Positions 47,803 through 60,591 of a DNA stretch of 64,000 nt are shown here, piece after piece (within the stretch, counting starts at the first letter, position 1; every line of letters starts with the position of its first letter). The stretch is from assembly GCF_051020975.1 (NCBI RefSeq), contig NW_027478160.1:1076001-1140000 (forward strand), given 5' to 3'. The notes below the pieces were generated by a model that had not been told where the DNA came from, did no database searches, and saw only the letters and a program-made list of their open reading frames with translations. A program made the position numbers and the translations under genes. Source of the DNA: Osmia lignaria lignaria. Taxonomy: Eukaryota; Arthropoda; Insecta; Hymenoptera; Megachilidae.

Positions 47803-50440
47803 ATATCTCGGAAACGAAGCGAGCTATGGCAAAATGTTAAGAGACCTTTTTTGTAGAGAATTAAGTTTCCTACTTTTTATGTTCTATGATATTTTTTGAT
47901 CAGATGCGTAGTTCTCGAGATATATCAAGATATTCAAAAGTTCCGAAGCCGCACCAACATAATAGAGATACAGGAACACCGTGGCCCCATTCTTTGAGAT
48001 AACTCTGCACTATTGCGAGCTGCAAATGCCACTTACAGCTTAGCTGTGCAGAAGAAGAACAACAAGAAGAAGAAATATCTCGAAATATGTCCGTCAGGCC
48101 CCTTCCCTTGAGATAAATCTGCAAATATCTCGGAAACGAAGCGAGCTATGGCAAAATGTTAAGAGACCTTTTTTGTAGAGAATTAAGCTCCCTACTTTTT
48201 ATGTTCTATGATATTTTTTGATCAGATGCGTAGTTCTCGAGATATATCAAGATATTTAAAAGTTCCGAAGCCGCACCAACATAATAGAGATACAGAAACA
48301 CCGTGACCCCTTTCTTTGAGATAACTCTGCACTACTGCGAGCTGTAAATGCCACTTCCAGCTTAGCTGTGCAGAAGAAGAACAACAAGAAGAAGAAATAT
48401 CTCGAAATATGTCCGTCAGGCCCCTTCCCTTGAGATAAATCTGCAAATATCTCGGAAACGAAGCGAGCTATGGCAAAATATTAAGAGACCTTTTTTGTAG
48501 AGAATTAAGTTTCCTACTTTTTATGTTCTACGATATTTTTTGATCAGATGCGTAGTTCTCGAGATATATCAAGATATTTAAAAGTTCCGAAGCCGCACCA
48601 ACATAATAGAGATACAGAAACACCGTGGCCCCTTTCTTTGAGATAACTCTGCACTATTGCGAGCTGGAAATGCCACTTCCAGTTTAGCTGTGCAGAAGAA
48701 GAACAACAAGAAGAAGAAATATCTCGAAATATGTCCGTCAGGCCCCTTCCCTTGAGATAAATCTGCAAATATCTCGGAAACGAAGCGAGCTATTGCAAAA
48801 TGTTAAGAGACCTTTTTTGTAGAGAATTAAGTTTTCTACAATTTATGTTCTATCATATTTTTTGATCAGATGCGTAGTTCTCGAGATATATCAAGATATT
48901 TAAAAGTTCCGAAGCCGCACCAACATAATAGAGATACAGAAACACCGTGACCCCTTTCTTTGAGATAACTCTGCACTACTGCGAGCTGTAAATGCCACTT
49001 CCAGCTTAGCTGTGCAGAAGAAGAACAACAAGAAGAAGAAATATCTCGAAATATGTCCGTCAGGCCCCTTCCCTTGAGATAAATCTGCAAATATCTCGGA
49101 AACGAAGCGAGCTATGGCAAAATATTAAGACACCTTTTTTGTAGAGAATTAAGTTTCCTACTTTTTATGTTCTATGATATTTTTTGATCAGATGCGTAGT
49201 TCTCGAGATATATCGAGATATTTAAAAGTTCCGAAGCCGCACCAACATAATAGAGATACAGAAACACCGTGGCCCCTTTCTTTGAGATAACTCTGCACTA
49301 TTGCGAGCTGTAAATGCCACGTCCAGCTTAGCTGTGCAGAAGAAGAACAACAAGAAGAAGAAATATCTCGAAATATGTCCGTCAGGCCCCTTCCCTTGAG
49401 ATAAATCTGCAAATATCTCGGAAACGAAGCGAGCTATGGCAAAATGTTAAGAGACCTTTTTTGTAGAGAATTAAGTTTCCTACTTTTTATGTTCTATGAT
49501 ATTTTTTGATCAGATGCGTAGTTCTCGAGATATATCAAGATATTCAAAAGTTCCGAAGCCGCACCAACATAATAGAGATACAGGAACACCGTGGCCCCAT
49601 TCTTTGAGATAACTCTGCACTATTGCGAGCTGCAAATGCCACTTACAGCTTAGCTGTGCAGAAGAAGAACAACAAGAAGAAGAAATATCTCGAAATATGT
49701 CCGTCAGGCCCCTTCCCTTGAGATAAATCTGCAAATATCTCGGAAACGAAGCGAGCTATGGCAAAATGTTAAGAGACCTTTTTTGTAGAGAATTAAGCTC
49801 CCTACTTTTTATGTTCTATGATATTTTTTGATCAGATGCGTAGTTCTCGAGATATATCAAGATATTTAAAAGTTCCGAAGCCGCACCAACATAATAGAGA
49901 TACAGGAACACCGTGGCCCCATTCTTTGAGATAACTCTGCACTATTGCGAGCTGCAAATGCCACTTACAGCTTAGCTGTGCAGAAGAAGAACAACAAGAA
50001 GAAGAAATATCTCGAAATATGTCCGTCAGGCCCCTTCCCTTGAGATAAATCTGCAAATATCTCGGAAACGAAGCGAGCTATGGCAAAATGTTAAGAGACC
50101 TTTTTTGTAGAGAATTATGTTTCCTACAATTTATGTTCTATGATATTTTTTGATCAGAAACGTAGTTTTCGAGATATATCGAGATATTTAAAAGATCCGA
50201 AGCCGCACCAACATAATAGAGATACAGAAACACCGTGGCCCCTTTCTTCGAGACAACTCTGCACTAGTGCGAGCCGCAAATGCCGCTTCCAGCTTAGCTG
50301 TGCAGAAGAAGAACAACAAGAAGAAGAAATATCTCGAAATATGTCCGTCAGGCCCCTTCCGTCGAGATAAATCTGCAAATATCTCGGAAACGAAGCGAGC
50401 TATGGCAAAATGTTAAGAGACCTTTTTTGTAGAGAATTAA
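47803..50440. repeat. Higher-order unit, copy 2 (eight monomers)
   Basis: The order is the same as 45549-47802, but with an extra tattcaaaag unit at 49508 before ccccattc. The ccacgtccagc unit at 49186 has the ordinary gaagaag tract. Positions 49820-50440 match 47244-47864 at an offset of eight monomers (2576 bp). The unit ends with the last B-type monomer of the window (50152). Confidence 0.86.
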
Positions 50441-50452
50441 TTTTTTGTACAA
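50434..50452. other. One-base insertion, aattttttgtac
   Basis: The usual aattaagttttctacaa is replaced by aattaattttttgtacaa, with one extra base and two changes. It marks the end of the 7-8-monomer repeat region. Confidence 0.8.
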
Positions 50453-50906
50453 TTTATGTTCTATGATATTTTTTGATCAGATGCGTAGTTCTCGAGATAT
50501 ATCAAGATATTTAAAAGTTCCGAAGCCGCACCAACATAATAGAGATACAGAAACACCGTGGCCCCTTTCTTTGAGATAACTCTGCACTATTGCGAGCTGT
50601 AAATGCCACGTCCAGCTTAGCTGTGCAGAAGAAGAACAACAAGGAGAAGAAATATCTCGAAATATGTCCGTCAGGCCCCTTCCCTTGAGATAAATCTGCA
50701 AATATCTCGGAAACGAAGCGAGCTATGGCAAAATGTTAAGAGACCTTTTTTGTAGAGAATTAAGTTTCCTACTTTTTATGTTCTATGATATTTTTTGATC
50801 AGATGCGTAGTTCTCGAGATATATCAAGATATTTAAAAGTTCCGAAGCCGCACCAACATAATAGAGATACAGAAACACCGTGGCCCCATTCTTTGAGATA
50901 ACTCTG

Positions 50907-50918
50907 CACTATTTGCGA
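50907..50918. other. One-base insertion, ctatttgcg lineage
   Basis: An extra T gives ctatttgcgagc. The same insertion is near 60571, about 30 monomers away, so the two monomers are related by descent. It shifts the recurrent minus-strand frame. Confidence 0.87.
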
Positions 50919-52492
50919 GCTGCAAATGCCACTTCCAGCTTAGCTGTGCAGAAGAAGAACAACAAGAAGAAGAAATATCTCGAAATATGTCCGTCAGGCC
51001 CCTTCCCTTGAGATGTATCTGCAAATATCTCGGAAACGAAGCGAGCTATGGCAAAATGTTAAGAGACCTTTTTTGTAGAGAATTATGTTTCCTACTTTTT
51101 CCGTTCTATGATATTTTTTGATCAGATGCGTAGTTCTCGAGATATATCAAGATATTTAAAAGTTCCGAAGCCGCACCAACATAATAGAGATACAGAAACA
51201 CCGTGGCCCCTTTCTTTGAGATAACTCTGCACTATTGCGAGCTGCAAATGCCACTTCCAGCTTAGCTGTGTAGAAGAAGAACAACACGAAGAAGAAATAT
51301 CTCGAAATATGTCCGTCAGGCCCCTTCCCTTGAGATAAATCTGCAAATATCTCGGAAACGAAGCGAGCTATGGCAAAATGTTAAGAGACCTTTTTTGTAG
51401 AGAATTAAGTTTCCTACTTTTTATGTTCTATGATATTTTTTGATCAGATGCGTACTTCTCGAGATATATCAAGATATTTAAAAGTTCCGAAGCCGCACCA
51501 ACATAATAGAGATACAGAAACACCGTGGCCCCTTTCTTTGAGATAACTCTGCACTATTGCGAGCTGCAAATGCCACTTCCAGCTTAGCTGTGCAGAAGAA
51601 GAACAACAAGAAGAAGAAATATCTCGAAATATGTCCGTCAGGCCCGTTCCCTTGAGATAGATCTGCAAATATCTCGGAAACGAAGCGAGCTATGGCAAAA
51701 TGTTAAGAGACCTTTTTTGTAGAGAATTAAGTTTCCTACTTATTATGTTCTATGATATTTTTTAATCAGATGCGTAGTTCTCGAGATATATCAAGATATT
51801 TAAAAGTTCCGAAGCCGCACCAACATAATAGAGATACAGAAACACCGTGGCCCCTTTCTTTGAGATAACTCTGCACTATAGCGAGCTGCAAATGCCACTT
51901 CCAGCTTAGCTGTGCAGAAGAAGAACAACAAGAAGAAGAAATATCTCGAAATATGTCCGTCAGGCCCCTTCCCTTGAGATGTATCTGCAAATATCTCGGA
52001 AACGAAGCGAGCTATGGCAAAATGTTAAGAGACCTTTTTTGTAGAGAATTATGTTTCCTACTTTTTATGTTCTATGATATTTTTTGATCAGATGCGTAGT
52101 TCTGGAGATATATCAAGATATTTAAAAGTTCCGAAGCCGCACCAACATAATAGAGATACAGAAACACCGTGGCCCCTTTCTTTGAGATAACTCTGCACTA
52201 TTGCGAGCTGCAAATGCCACTTGCAGCTTAGCTGTGCAGAAGAAGAACAACAAGAAGAAGAAATATCTCGAAATATGTCCGTCAGGCCCTTTCCCTTGAG
52301 ATAAATCTGCAAATATCTCGGAAACGAAGCGAGCTATGGCAAAATGTTAAGAGACCTTTTTTGTAGAGAATTAAGTTTCCTACTTTTTATGTTCTATGAT
52401 ATTTTTTGATCAGATGCGTAGTTCTCGAGATATATCAAGATATTTAAAAGTTCCGAAGCCGCACCAACATAATAGAGATACAGAAACACCGT

Positions 52493-52506
52493 GGCCCCTT
52501 CTTTGA
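52493..52506. other. One-base deletion, ccccttctttg lineage
   Basis: The pyrimidine run ccccttt is one T shorter. It is shared with 56034-56046 and 57643-57656. The loss shifts the minus-strand frame to a different C-terminus. Confidence 0.87.
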
Positions 52507-53680
52507 GATAACTCTGCACTATTGCGAGCTGTAAATGCCACTTCCAGCTTAGCTGTGCAGAAGAAGAACAACAAGAAGAAGAAATATCTCGAAATATGTC
52601 CGTCAGGCCCCTTCCCTTGAGATAAATCTGCAAATATCTCGGAAACGAAGCGAGCTATGGCAAAATGTTAAGAGACCTTTTTTGTAGACAATTAAGTTTC
52701 CTACTTTTTATGTTCTATGATATTTTTTGATCCGATGCGTAGTTCTCGAGATATATCAAGATATTTAAAAGTTCCGAAGCCGCACCAACATAATAGAGAT
52801 ACAGAAACACCGTGGCCCCCTTCTTTGAGATAACTCTGCACTATTGCGAGCTGCAAATGCCACTTCCAGCTTAGCTGTGCAGAAGAAGAACAACAAGAAG
52901 AAGAAATATCTCGAAATATGTCCGTCAGGCCCCTTCCCTTGAGATAAATCTGCAAATATCTCGGAAACGAAGCGAGCTATGGCAAAATGTTAAGAGACCT
53001 TTTTTGTAGAGAATTAATTTTCCTACTTTTTATGTTCTATGATATTTTTTGATCAGATGCGTAGTTCTCGAGATATATCAAGATATTTAAAAGTTCCGAA
53101 GCCGCACCAACATAATAGAGATACAGAAACACCGTGGCCCCTTTCTTTGAGATAACTCTGCAGTATTGCGAGCTGGAAATGCCACTTCCAGTTTAGCTGT
53201 GCAGAAGAAGAACAACAAGAAGAAGAAATATCTCGAAATATGTCCGTCAGGCCGCTTCCCTTGAGATAAATCTGCAAATATCTCGGAAACGAAGCGAGCT
53301 ATGGCAAAATGTTAAGAGACCTTTTTTGTAGACAATTAAGTTTCCTACTTTTTATGTTCTATGATATTTTTTGATCAGATGCGTAGTTCTCGAGATATAT
53401 CAAGATATTTAAAAGTTCCGAAGCCGCACCAACATAATACAGATACAGAAACACCGTGGCCCCCTTCTTTGAGATAACTCTGCACTATTGCGAGCTGTAA
53501 ATGCCACTTCCAGCTTAGCTGTGCAGAAGAAGAACAACAAGAAGAAGAAATATCTCGAAATATGTCCGTCAGGCCCCTTCCCTTGAGATAAATCTGCAAA
53601 TATCTCGGAAACGAAGCGAGCTATGGCAAAATGTTAAGAGACCTTTTTTGTAGAGAATTAAGTTTCCTACTTTTTATGTT

Positions 53681-54646
53681 CCATGATATTTTTTGATCAG
53701 ATGCGTAGTTCTCGAGATATATCAAGATATTTAAAAGTTCCGAAGCCGCACCAACATAATAGAGATACAGAAACACCGTGGCCCCTTTCTTTGAGATAAC
53801 TCTGCACTATAGCGAGCTGCAAATGCCACTTCCAGCTTAGCTGTGCAGAAGAAGAACAACAAGAAGAAGAAATATCTCGAAATATGTCCGTCAGGCCCCT
53901 TCCCTTGAGATGTATCTGCAAATATCTCGGAAACGAAGCGAGCTATGGCAAAATGTTAAGAGACCTTTTTTGTAGAGAATTAAGTTTCCTACTTTTCATG
54001 TTCTATGATATTTTTTGATCAGATGCGTAGTTCTCGAGATATATCAAGATATTTGAAAGTTCCGAAGCCGCACCAACATAATAGAGATACAGAAACACCG
54101 TGGCCCCTTTCTTTGAGATAACTCTGCACTATTGCGAGCTGGAAATGCCACTTCCAGTTTAGCTGTGCAGAAGAAGAACAACAAGAAGAAGAAATATCTC
54201 GAAATATGTCCGTCAGGCCCCTTCCCTTGAGATAAATCTGCAAATATCTCGGAAACGAAGCGAGCTATGGCAAAATGTTAAGAGACCTTTTTTGTAGAGA
54301 ATTAAGTTTCCTACTTTTTATCTTCTATGATATTTTTTGATCAGATGCGTAGTTCTCGAGATATATCAAGATATTTAAAAGTTCCGAAGCCGCACCAACA
54401 TAATAGAGATACAGAAACACCGTGGCCCCCTTCTTTGAGATAACTCTGCACTATTGCGAGCTGCAAATGCCACTTCCAGCTTAGCTGTGCAGAAGAAGAA
54501 CAACAAGAAGAAGAAATATCTCGAAATATGTCCGTCAGGCCCCTTCCCTTGAGATAAATCTGCAAATATCTCGGAAACGAAGCGAGCTATGGCAAAATGT
54601 TAAGAGACCTTTTTTGTAGAGAATTAAGTTTCCTACTTTTTATGTT
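53681..54646. repeat. Three-monomer higher-order unit, copy 1 (966 bp)
   Basis: The unit runs from one ttccatgat to the next. Its order is tatagcgagctgc with gatgtatc and cttttcatg; then gatatttgaaag with the N centre and tttatcttc; then gtggccccct. No difference from the next copy was noticed over 966 bp. Confidence 0.88.
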
Positions 54647-55612
54647 CCATGATATTTTTTGATCAGATGCGTAGTTCTCGAGATATATCAAGATATTTAA
54701 AAGTTCCGAAGCCGCACCAACATAATAGAGATACAGAAACACCGTGGCCCCTTTCTTTGAGATAACTCTGCACTATAGCGAGCTGCAAATGCCACTTCCA
54801 GCTTAGCTGTGCAGAAGAAGAACAACAAGAAGAAGAAATATCTCGAAATATGTCCGTCAGGCCCCTTCCCTTGAGATGTATCTGCAAATATCTCGGAAAC
54901 GAAGCGAGCTATGGCAAAATGTTAAGAGACCTTTTTTGTAGAGAATTAAGTTTCCTACTTTTCATGTTCTATGATATTTTTTGATCAGATGCGTAGTTCT
55001 CGAGATATATCAAGATATTTGAAAGTTCCGAAGCCGCACCAACATAATAGAGATACAGAAACACCGTGGCCCCTTTCTTTGAGATAACTCTGCACTATTG
55101 CGAGCTGGAAATGCCACTTCCAGTTTAGCTGTGCAGAAGAAGAACAACAAGAAGAAGAAATATCTCGAAATATGTCCGTCAGGCCCCTTCCCTTGAGATA
55201 AATCTGCAAATATCTCGGAAACGAAGCGAGCTATGGCAAAATGTTAAGAGACCTTTTTTGTAGAGAATTAAGTTTCCTACTTTTTATCTTCTATGATATT
55301 TTTTGATCAGATGCGTAGTTCTCGAGATATATCAAGATATTTAAAAGTTCCGAAGCCGCACCAACATAATAGAGATACAGAAACACCGTGGCCCCCTTCT
55401 TTGAGATAACTCTGCACTATTGCGAGCTGCAAATGCCACTTCCAGCTTAGCTGTGCAGAAGAAGAACAACAAGAAGAAGAAATATCTCGAAATATGTCCG
55501 TCAGGCCCCTTCCCTTGAGATAAATCTGCAAATATCTCGGAAACGAAGCGAGCTATGGCAAAATGTTAAGAGACCTTTTTTGTAGAGAATTAAGTTTCCT
55601 ACTTTTTATGTT
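54647..55612. repeat. Three-monomer higher-order unit, copy 2 (966 bp)
   Basis: This is an adjacent tandem copy of 53681-54646. A third copy begins at 55613 but departs after tatagcgagctgc, where it takes the cccgttccc distal state. Confidence 0.88.
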
Positions 55613-57221
55613 CCATGATATTTTTTGATCAGATGCGTAGTTCTCGAGATATATCAAGATATTTAAAAGTTCCGAAGCCGCACCAACATAATAGAGATAC
55701 AGAAACACCGTGGCCCCTTTCTTTGAGATAACTCTGCACTATAGCGAGCTGCAAATGCCACTTCCAGCTTAGCTGTGCAGAAGAAGAACAACAAGAAGAA
55801 GAAATATCTCGAAATATGTCCGTCAGGCCCGTTCCCTTGAGATAAATCTGCAAATATCTCGGAAACGAAGCGAGCTATGGCAAAATGTTAAGAGACCTTT
55901 TTTGTAGAGAATTAAGTTTCCTACTTTTTATGTTCTATGATATTTTTTGATCAGATGCGTAGTTCTCGAGATATATCAAGATATTTAAAAGTTCCGAAGC
56001 CGCACCAACATAATAGAGATACAGAAACACCGTGGCCCCTTCTTTGAGATAACTCTGCACTATTGCGAGCTGTAAATGCCACTTCCAGCTTAGCTGTGCA
56101 GAAGAAGAACAACAAGAAGAAGAAATATCTCGAAATATGTCCGTCAGGCCCCTTCCCTTGAGATAAATCTGCAAATATCTCGGAAACGAAGCGAGCTATG
56201 GCAAAATGTTAAGAGACCTTTTTTGTAGAGAATTAAGTTTCCTACTTTTTATGTTCTATGATATTTTTTGATCAGATGCGTAGTTCTCGAGATATATCAA
56301 GATATTTGAAAGTTCCGAAGCCGCACCAACATAATAGAGATACAGAAACACCGTGGCCCCTTTCTTTGAGATAACTCTGCACTATTGCGAGCTGGAAATG
56401 CCACTTCCAGTTTAGCTGTGCAGAAGAAGAACAACAAGAAGAAGAAATATCTCGAAATATGTCCGTCAGGCCCCTTCCCTTGAGATAAATCTGCAAATAT
56501 CTCGGAAACGAAGCGAGCTATGGCAAAATGTTAAGAGACCTTTTTTGTAGAGAATTAAGTTTCCTACTTTTTATGTTCTATGATATTTTTTGATCAGATG
56601 CGTAGTTCTCGAGATATATCAAGATATTTAAAAGTTCCGAAGCCGCACCAACATAATAGAGATACAGAAACACCGTGGCCCCCTTCTTTGAGATAACTCT
56701 GCACTATTGCGAGCTGCAAATGCCACTTCCAGCTTAGCTGTGCAGAAGAAGAACAACAAGAAGAAGAAATATCTCGAAATATGTCCGTCAGGCCCCTTCC
56801 CTTGAGATAAATCTGCAAATATCTCGGAAACGAAGCGAGCTATGGCAAAATGTTAAGAGACCTTTTTTGTAGAGAATTAATTTTCCTACTTTTTATGTTC
56901 TATGATATTTTTTGATCAGATGCGTAGTTCTCGAGATATATCAAGATATTTAAAAGTTCCGAAGCCGCACCAACATAATAGAGATACAGAAACACCGTGG
57001 CCCCTTTCTTTGAGATAACTCTGCAGTATTGCGAGCTGGAAATGCCACTTCCAGCTTAGCTGTGCAGAAGAAGAACAACAAGAAGAAGAAATATCTCGAA
57101 ATATGTCCGTCAGGCCCCTTCCCTTGAGATAAATCTGCAAATATCTCGGAAACGAAGCGAGCTATGGCAAAATGTTAAGAGACCTTTTTTGTAGAGAATT
57201 AAGTTTCCTACTTTTTATGTT
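55613..57221. repeat. Five-monomer higher-order unit, copy 1 (1609 bp)
   Basis: The unit begins at ttccatgat with tatagcg and cccgttccc. It then has the ccccttctttg one-base deletion with gctgtaaatg, the gaaag N unit, gtggccccct with aattaattttcc, and ctgcagtattg with ctggaaatg. Length is 5 x 322 - 1. Confidence 0.87.
56034..56046. other. One-base deletion, ccccttctttg lineage
   Basis: This is the same loss as near 52500, within the five-monomer unit. Confidence 0.87.
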
Positions 57222-59474
57222 CCATGATATTTTTTGATCAGATGCGTAGTTCTCGAGATATATCAAGATATTTAAAAGTTCCGAAGCCGCACCAACATAA
57301 TAGAGATACAGAAACACCGTGGCCCCTTTCTTTGAGATAACTCTGCACTATAGCGAGCTGCAAATGCCACTTCCAGCTTAGCTGTGCAGAAGAAGAACAA
57401 CAAGAAGAAGAAATATCTCGAAATATGTCCGTCAGGCCCGTTCCCTTGAGATAAATCTGCAAATATCTCGGAAACGAAGCGAGCTATGGCAAAATGTTAA
57501 GAGACCTTTTTTGTAGAGAATTAAGTTTCCTACTTTTTATGTTCTATGATATTTTTTGATCAGATGCGTAGTTCTCGAGATATATCAAGATATTTAAAAG
57601 TTCCGAAGCCGCACCAACATAATAGAGATACAGAAACACCGTGGCCCCTTCTTTGAGATAACTCTGCACTATTGCGAGCTGTAAATGCCACTTCCAGCTT
57701 AGCTGTGCAGAAGAAGAACAACAAGAAGAAGAAATATCTCGAAATATGTCCGTCAGGCCCCTTCCCTTGAGATAAATCTGCAAATATCTCGGAAACGAAG
57801 CGAGCTATGGCAAAATGTTAAGAGACCTTTTTTGTAGAGAATTAAGTTTCCTACTTTTTATGTTCTATGATATTTTTTGATCAGATGCGTAGTTCTCGAG
57901 ATATATCAAGATACTTGAAAGTTCCGAAGCCGCACCAACATAATAGAGATACAGAAACACCGTGGCCCCTTTCTTTGAGATAACTCTGCACTATTGCGAG
58001 CTGGAAATGCCACTTCCAGTTTAGCTGTGCAGAAGAAGAACAACAAGAAGAAGAAATATCTCGAAATATGTCCGTCAGGCCCCTTCCCTTGAGATAAATC
58101 TGCAAATATCTCGGAAACGAAGCGAGCTATGGCAAAATGTTAAGAGACCTTTTTTGTAGAGAATTAAGTTTCCTACTTTTTATGTTCTATGATATTTTTT
58201 GATCAGATGCGTAGTTCTCGAGATATATCAAGATACTTGAAAGTTCCGAAGCCGCACCAACATAATAGAGATACAGAAACACCGTGGCCCCTTTCTTTGA
58301 GATAACTCTGCACTATTGCGAGCTGGAAATGCCACTTCCAGTTTAGCTGTGCAGAAGAAGAACAACAAGAAGAAGAAATATCTCGAAATATGTCCGTCAG
58401 GCCCCTTCCCTTGAGATAAATCTGCAAATATCTCGGAAACGAAGCGAGCTATGGCAAAATGTTAAGAGACCTTTTTTGTAGACAATTAAGTTTCCTACTT
58501 TTTATGTTCTATGATATTTTTTGATCAGATGCGTAGTTCTCGAGATATATCAAGATATTTGAAAGTTCCGAAGCCGCACCAACATAATAGAGATACAGAA
58601 ACACCGTGGCCCCTTTCTTTGAGATAACTCTGCACTATTGCGAGCTGGAAATGCCACTTCCAGTTTAGCTGTGCAGAAGAAGAACAACAAGAAGAAGAAA
58701 TATCTCGAAATATGTCCGTCAGGCCCCTTCCCTTGAGATAAATCTGCAAATATCTCGGAAACGAAGCGAGCTATGGCAAAATGTTAAGAGACCTTTTTTG
58801 TAGAGAATTAAGTTTCCTACTTTTTATGTTCTATGATATTTTTTGATCAGATGCGTAGTTCTCGAGATATATCAAGATATTTAAAAGTTCCGAAGCCGCA
58901 CCAACATAATAGAGATACAGAAACACCGTGGCCCCCTTCTTTGAGATAACTCTGCACTATTGCGAGCTGCAAATGCCACTTCCAGCTTAGCTGTGCAGAA
59001 GAAGAACAACAAGAAGAAGAAATATCTCGAAATATGTCCGTCAGGCCCCTTCCCTTGAGATAAATCTGCAAATATCTCGGAAACGAAGCGAGCTATGGCA
59101 AAATGTTAAGAGACCTTTTTTGTAGAGAATTAATTTTCCTACTTTTTATGTTCTATGATATTTTTTGATCAGATGCGTAGTTCTCGAGATATATCAAGAT
59201 ATTTAAAAGTTCCGAAGCCGCACCAACATAATAGAGATACAGAAACACCGTGGCCCCTTTCTTTGAGATAACTCTGCAGTATTGCGAGCTGGAAATGCCA
59301 CTTCCAGCTTAGCTGTGCAGAAGAAGAACAACAAGAAGAAGAAATATCTCGAAATATGTCCGTCAGGCCCCTTCCCTTGAGATAAATCTGCAAATATCTC
59401 GGAAACGAAGCGAGCTATGGCAAAATGTTAAGAGACCTTTTTTGTAGAGAATTAAGTTTCCTACTTTTTATGTT
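57222..59474. repeat. Five-monomer unit expanded to seven, copy 2 (2253 bp)
   Basis: The order repeats 55613-57221, including the one-base deletion near 57650, but two further N monomers (58201 and 58523) are inserted after the first at 57879. Those at 57879 and 58201 share the private gatacttgaaag, so the gain occurred locally. Length is 7 x 322 - 1. Confidence 0.87.
57643..57656. other. One-base deletion, ccccttctttg lineage
   Basis: This is the same loss as near 52500, within the seven-monomer version of the unit, 1609 bp after the copy at 56040. Confidence 0.87.
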
Positions 59475-59690
59475 CCATGATATTTTTTGATCAGATGCGT
59501 AGTTCTCGAGATATATCAAGATATTTAAAAGTTCCGAAGCCGCACCAACATAATAGAGATACAGAAACACCGTGGCCCCTTTCTTTGAGATAACTCTGCA
59601 CTATTGCGAGCTGGAAATGCCACTTCCAGTTTAGCTGTGCAGAAGAAGAACAACAAGAAGAAGAAATATCTCGAAATATGTCCGTCAGGC

Positions 59691-60384
59691 CCCTTCCCTT
59701 GAGATAAATCTGCAAATATCTCGGAAACGAAGCGAGCTATGGCAAAATGTTAAGAGACCTTTTTTGTAGACAATTAAGTTTCCTACTTTTTATGTTCTAT
59801 GATATTTTTTGATCCGATGCGTAGTTCTCGAGATATATCAAGATATTTAAAAGTTCCGAAGCCGCACCAACATAATAGAGATACAGAAACACCGTTGCCC
59901 CCTTCTTTGAGATAACTCTGCACTATTGCGAGCTGCAAATGCCACTTCCAGCTTAGCTGTGCAGAAGAAGAACAACAAGAAGAAGAAATATCTCGAAATA
60001 TGTCCGTCAGGCCCCTTCCCTTGAGATAAATCTGCAAATATCTCGGAAACGAAGCGAGCTATGGCAAAACGTTAAGAGACCTTTTTTGTAGAGAATTAAG
60101 TTTCCTACTTTTTATGTTCTATGATATTTTTTGATCAGATGCGTAGTTCTCGAGATATATCAAGATATTTAAAAGTTCCGAAGCCGCACCAACATAATAG
60201 AGATACAGAAACACCGTGGGCCCTTTCTTTGAGATAACTCTGCACTATTGCGAGCTGCCAATGCCACTTCCAGCTTAGCTGTGCAGAAGAAGAACAACAA
60301 GAAGAAGAAATATCTCGAAATATGTCCGTCAGGCCCCTTCCCTTGAGATGTATCTGCAAATATCTCGGAAACGAAGCGAGCTAT
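59691..60384. repeat. Higher-order block F, copy 1
   Basis: Positions 59691-60384 match 61624-62317 at an offset of 1933 bp (six monomers plus one base). Shared variants are gtagacaatt, gatccgatgcg, accgttgccccc, aaaacgttaag, gtgggcccttt and ctgccaatg. Confidence 0.85.
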
Positions 60385-60565
60385 AGCAAAATGTTAAGAG
60401 ACCTTTTTTGTAGAGAATTAAGTTTCCTACTTTTTATGTTCTATGATATTTTTTGATCAGATGCGTAGTTCTCGAGATATATCAAGATATTTAAAAGTTC
60501 CGAAGCCGCACCAACATAATAGAGATACAGAAACACCGTGGGCCCTTTCTTTGAGATAACTCTGC

Positions 60566-60578
60566 ACTATTTGCGAGC
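60566..60578. other. One-base insertion, ctatttgcg lineage
   Basis: This is the same insertion as at 50911, but on a gtgggccc background rather than ccccattc. The left part of the monomer has therefore been exchanged since. Confidence 0.87.
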
Positions 60579-60591
60579 TGCAAATGCCACT

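Larger units (their letters stand above)
50441..53680. repeat. Start of the B-free right region
   Basis: From here every boundary is A-type. Distinctive units are 50797 (ccccattc, extra T giving ctatttgcg), 51120 (gtgtagaag, aacacgaag, cctactttttccg before it), 51442 (cgtacttctcg, cccgttccc), 51764 (tttaatcag, gatgtatc) and 52408 (ccccttctttg deletion). Positions 51120-52050 correspond to 62710-63640 with few differences. Confidence 0.8.
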
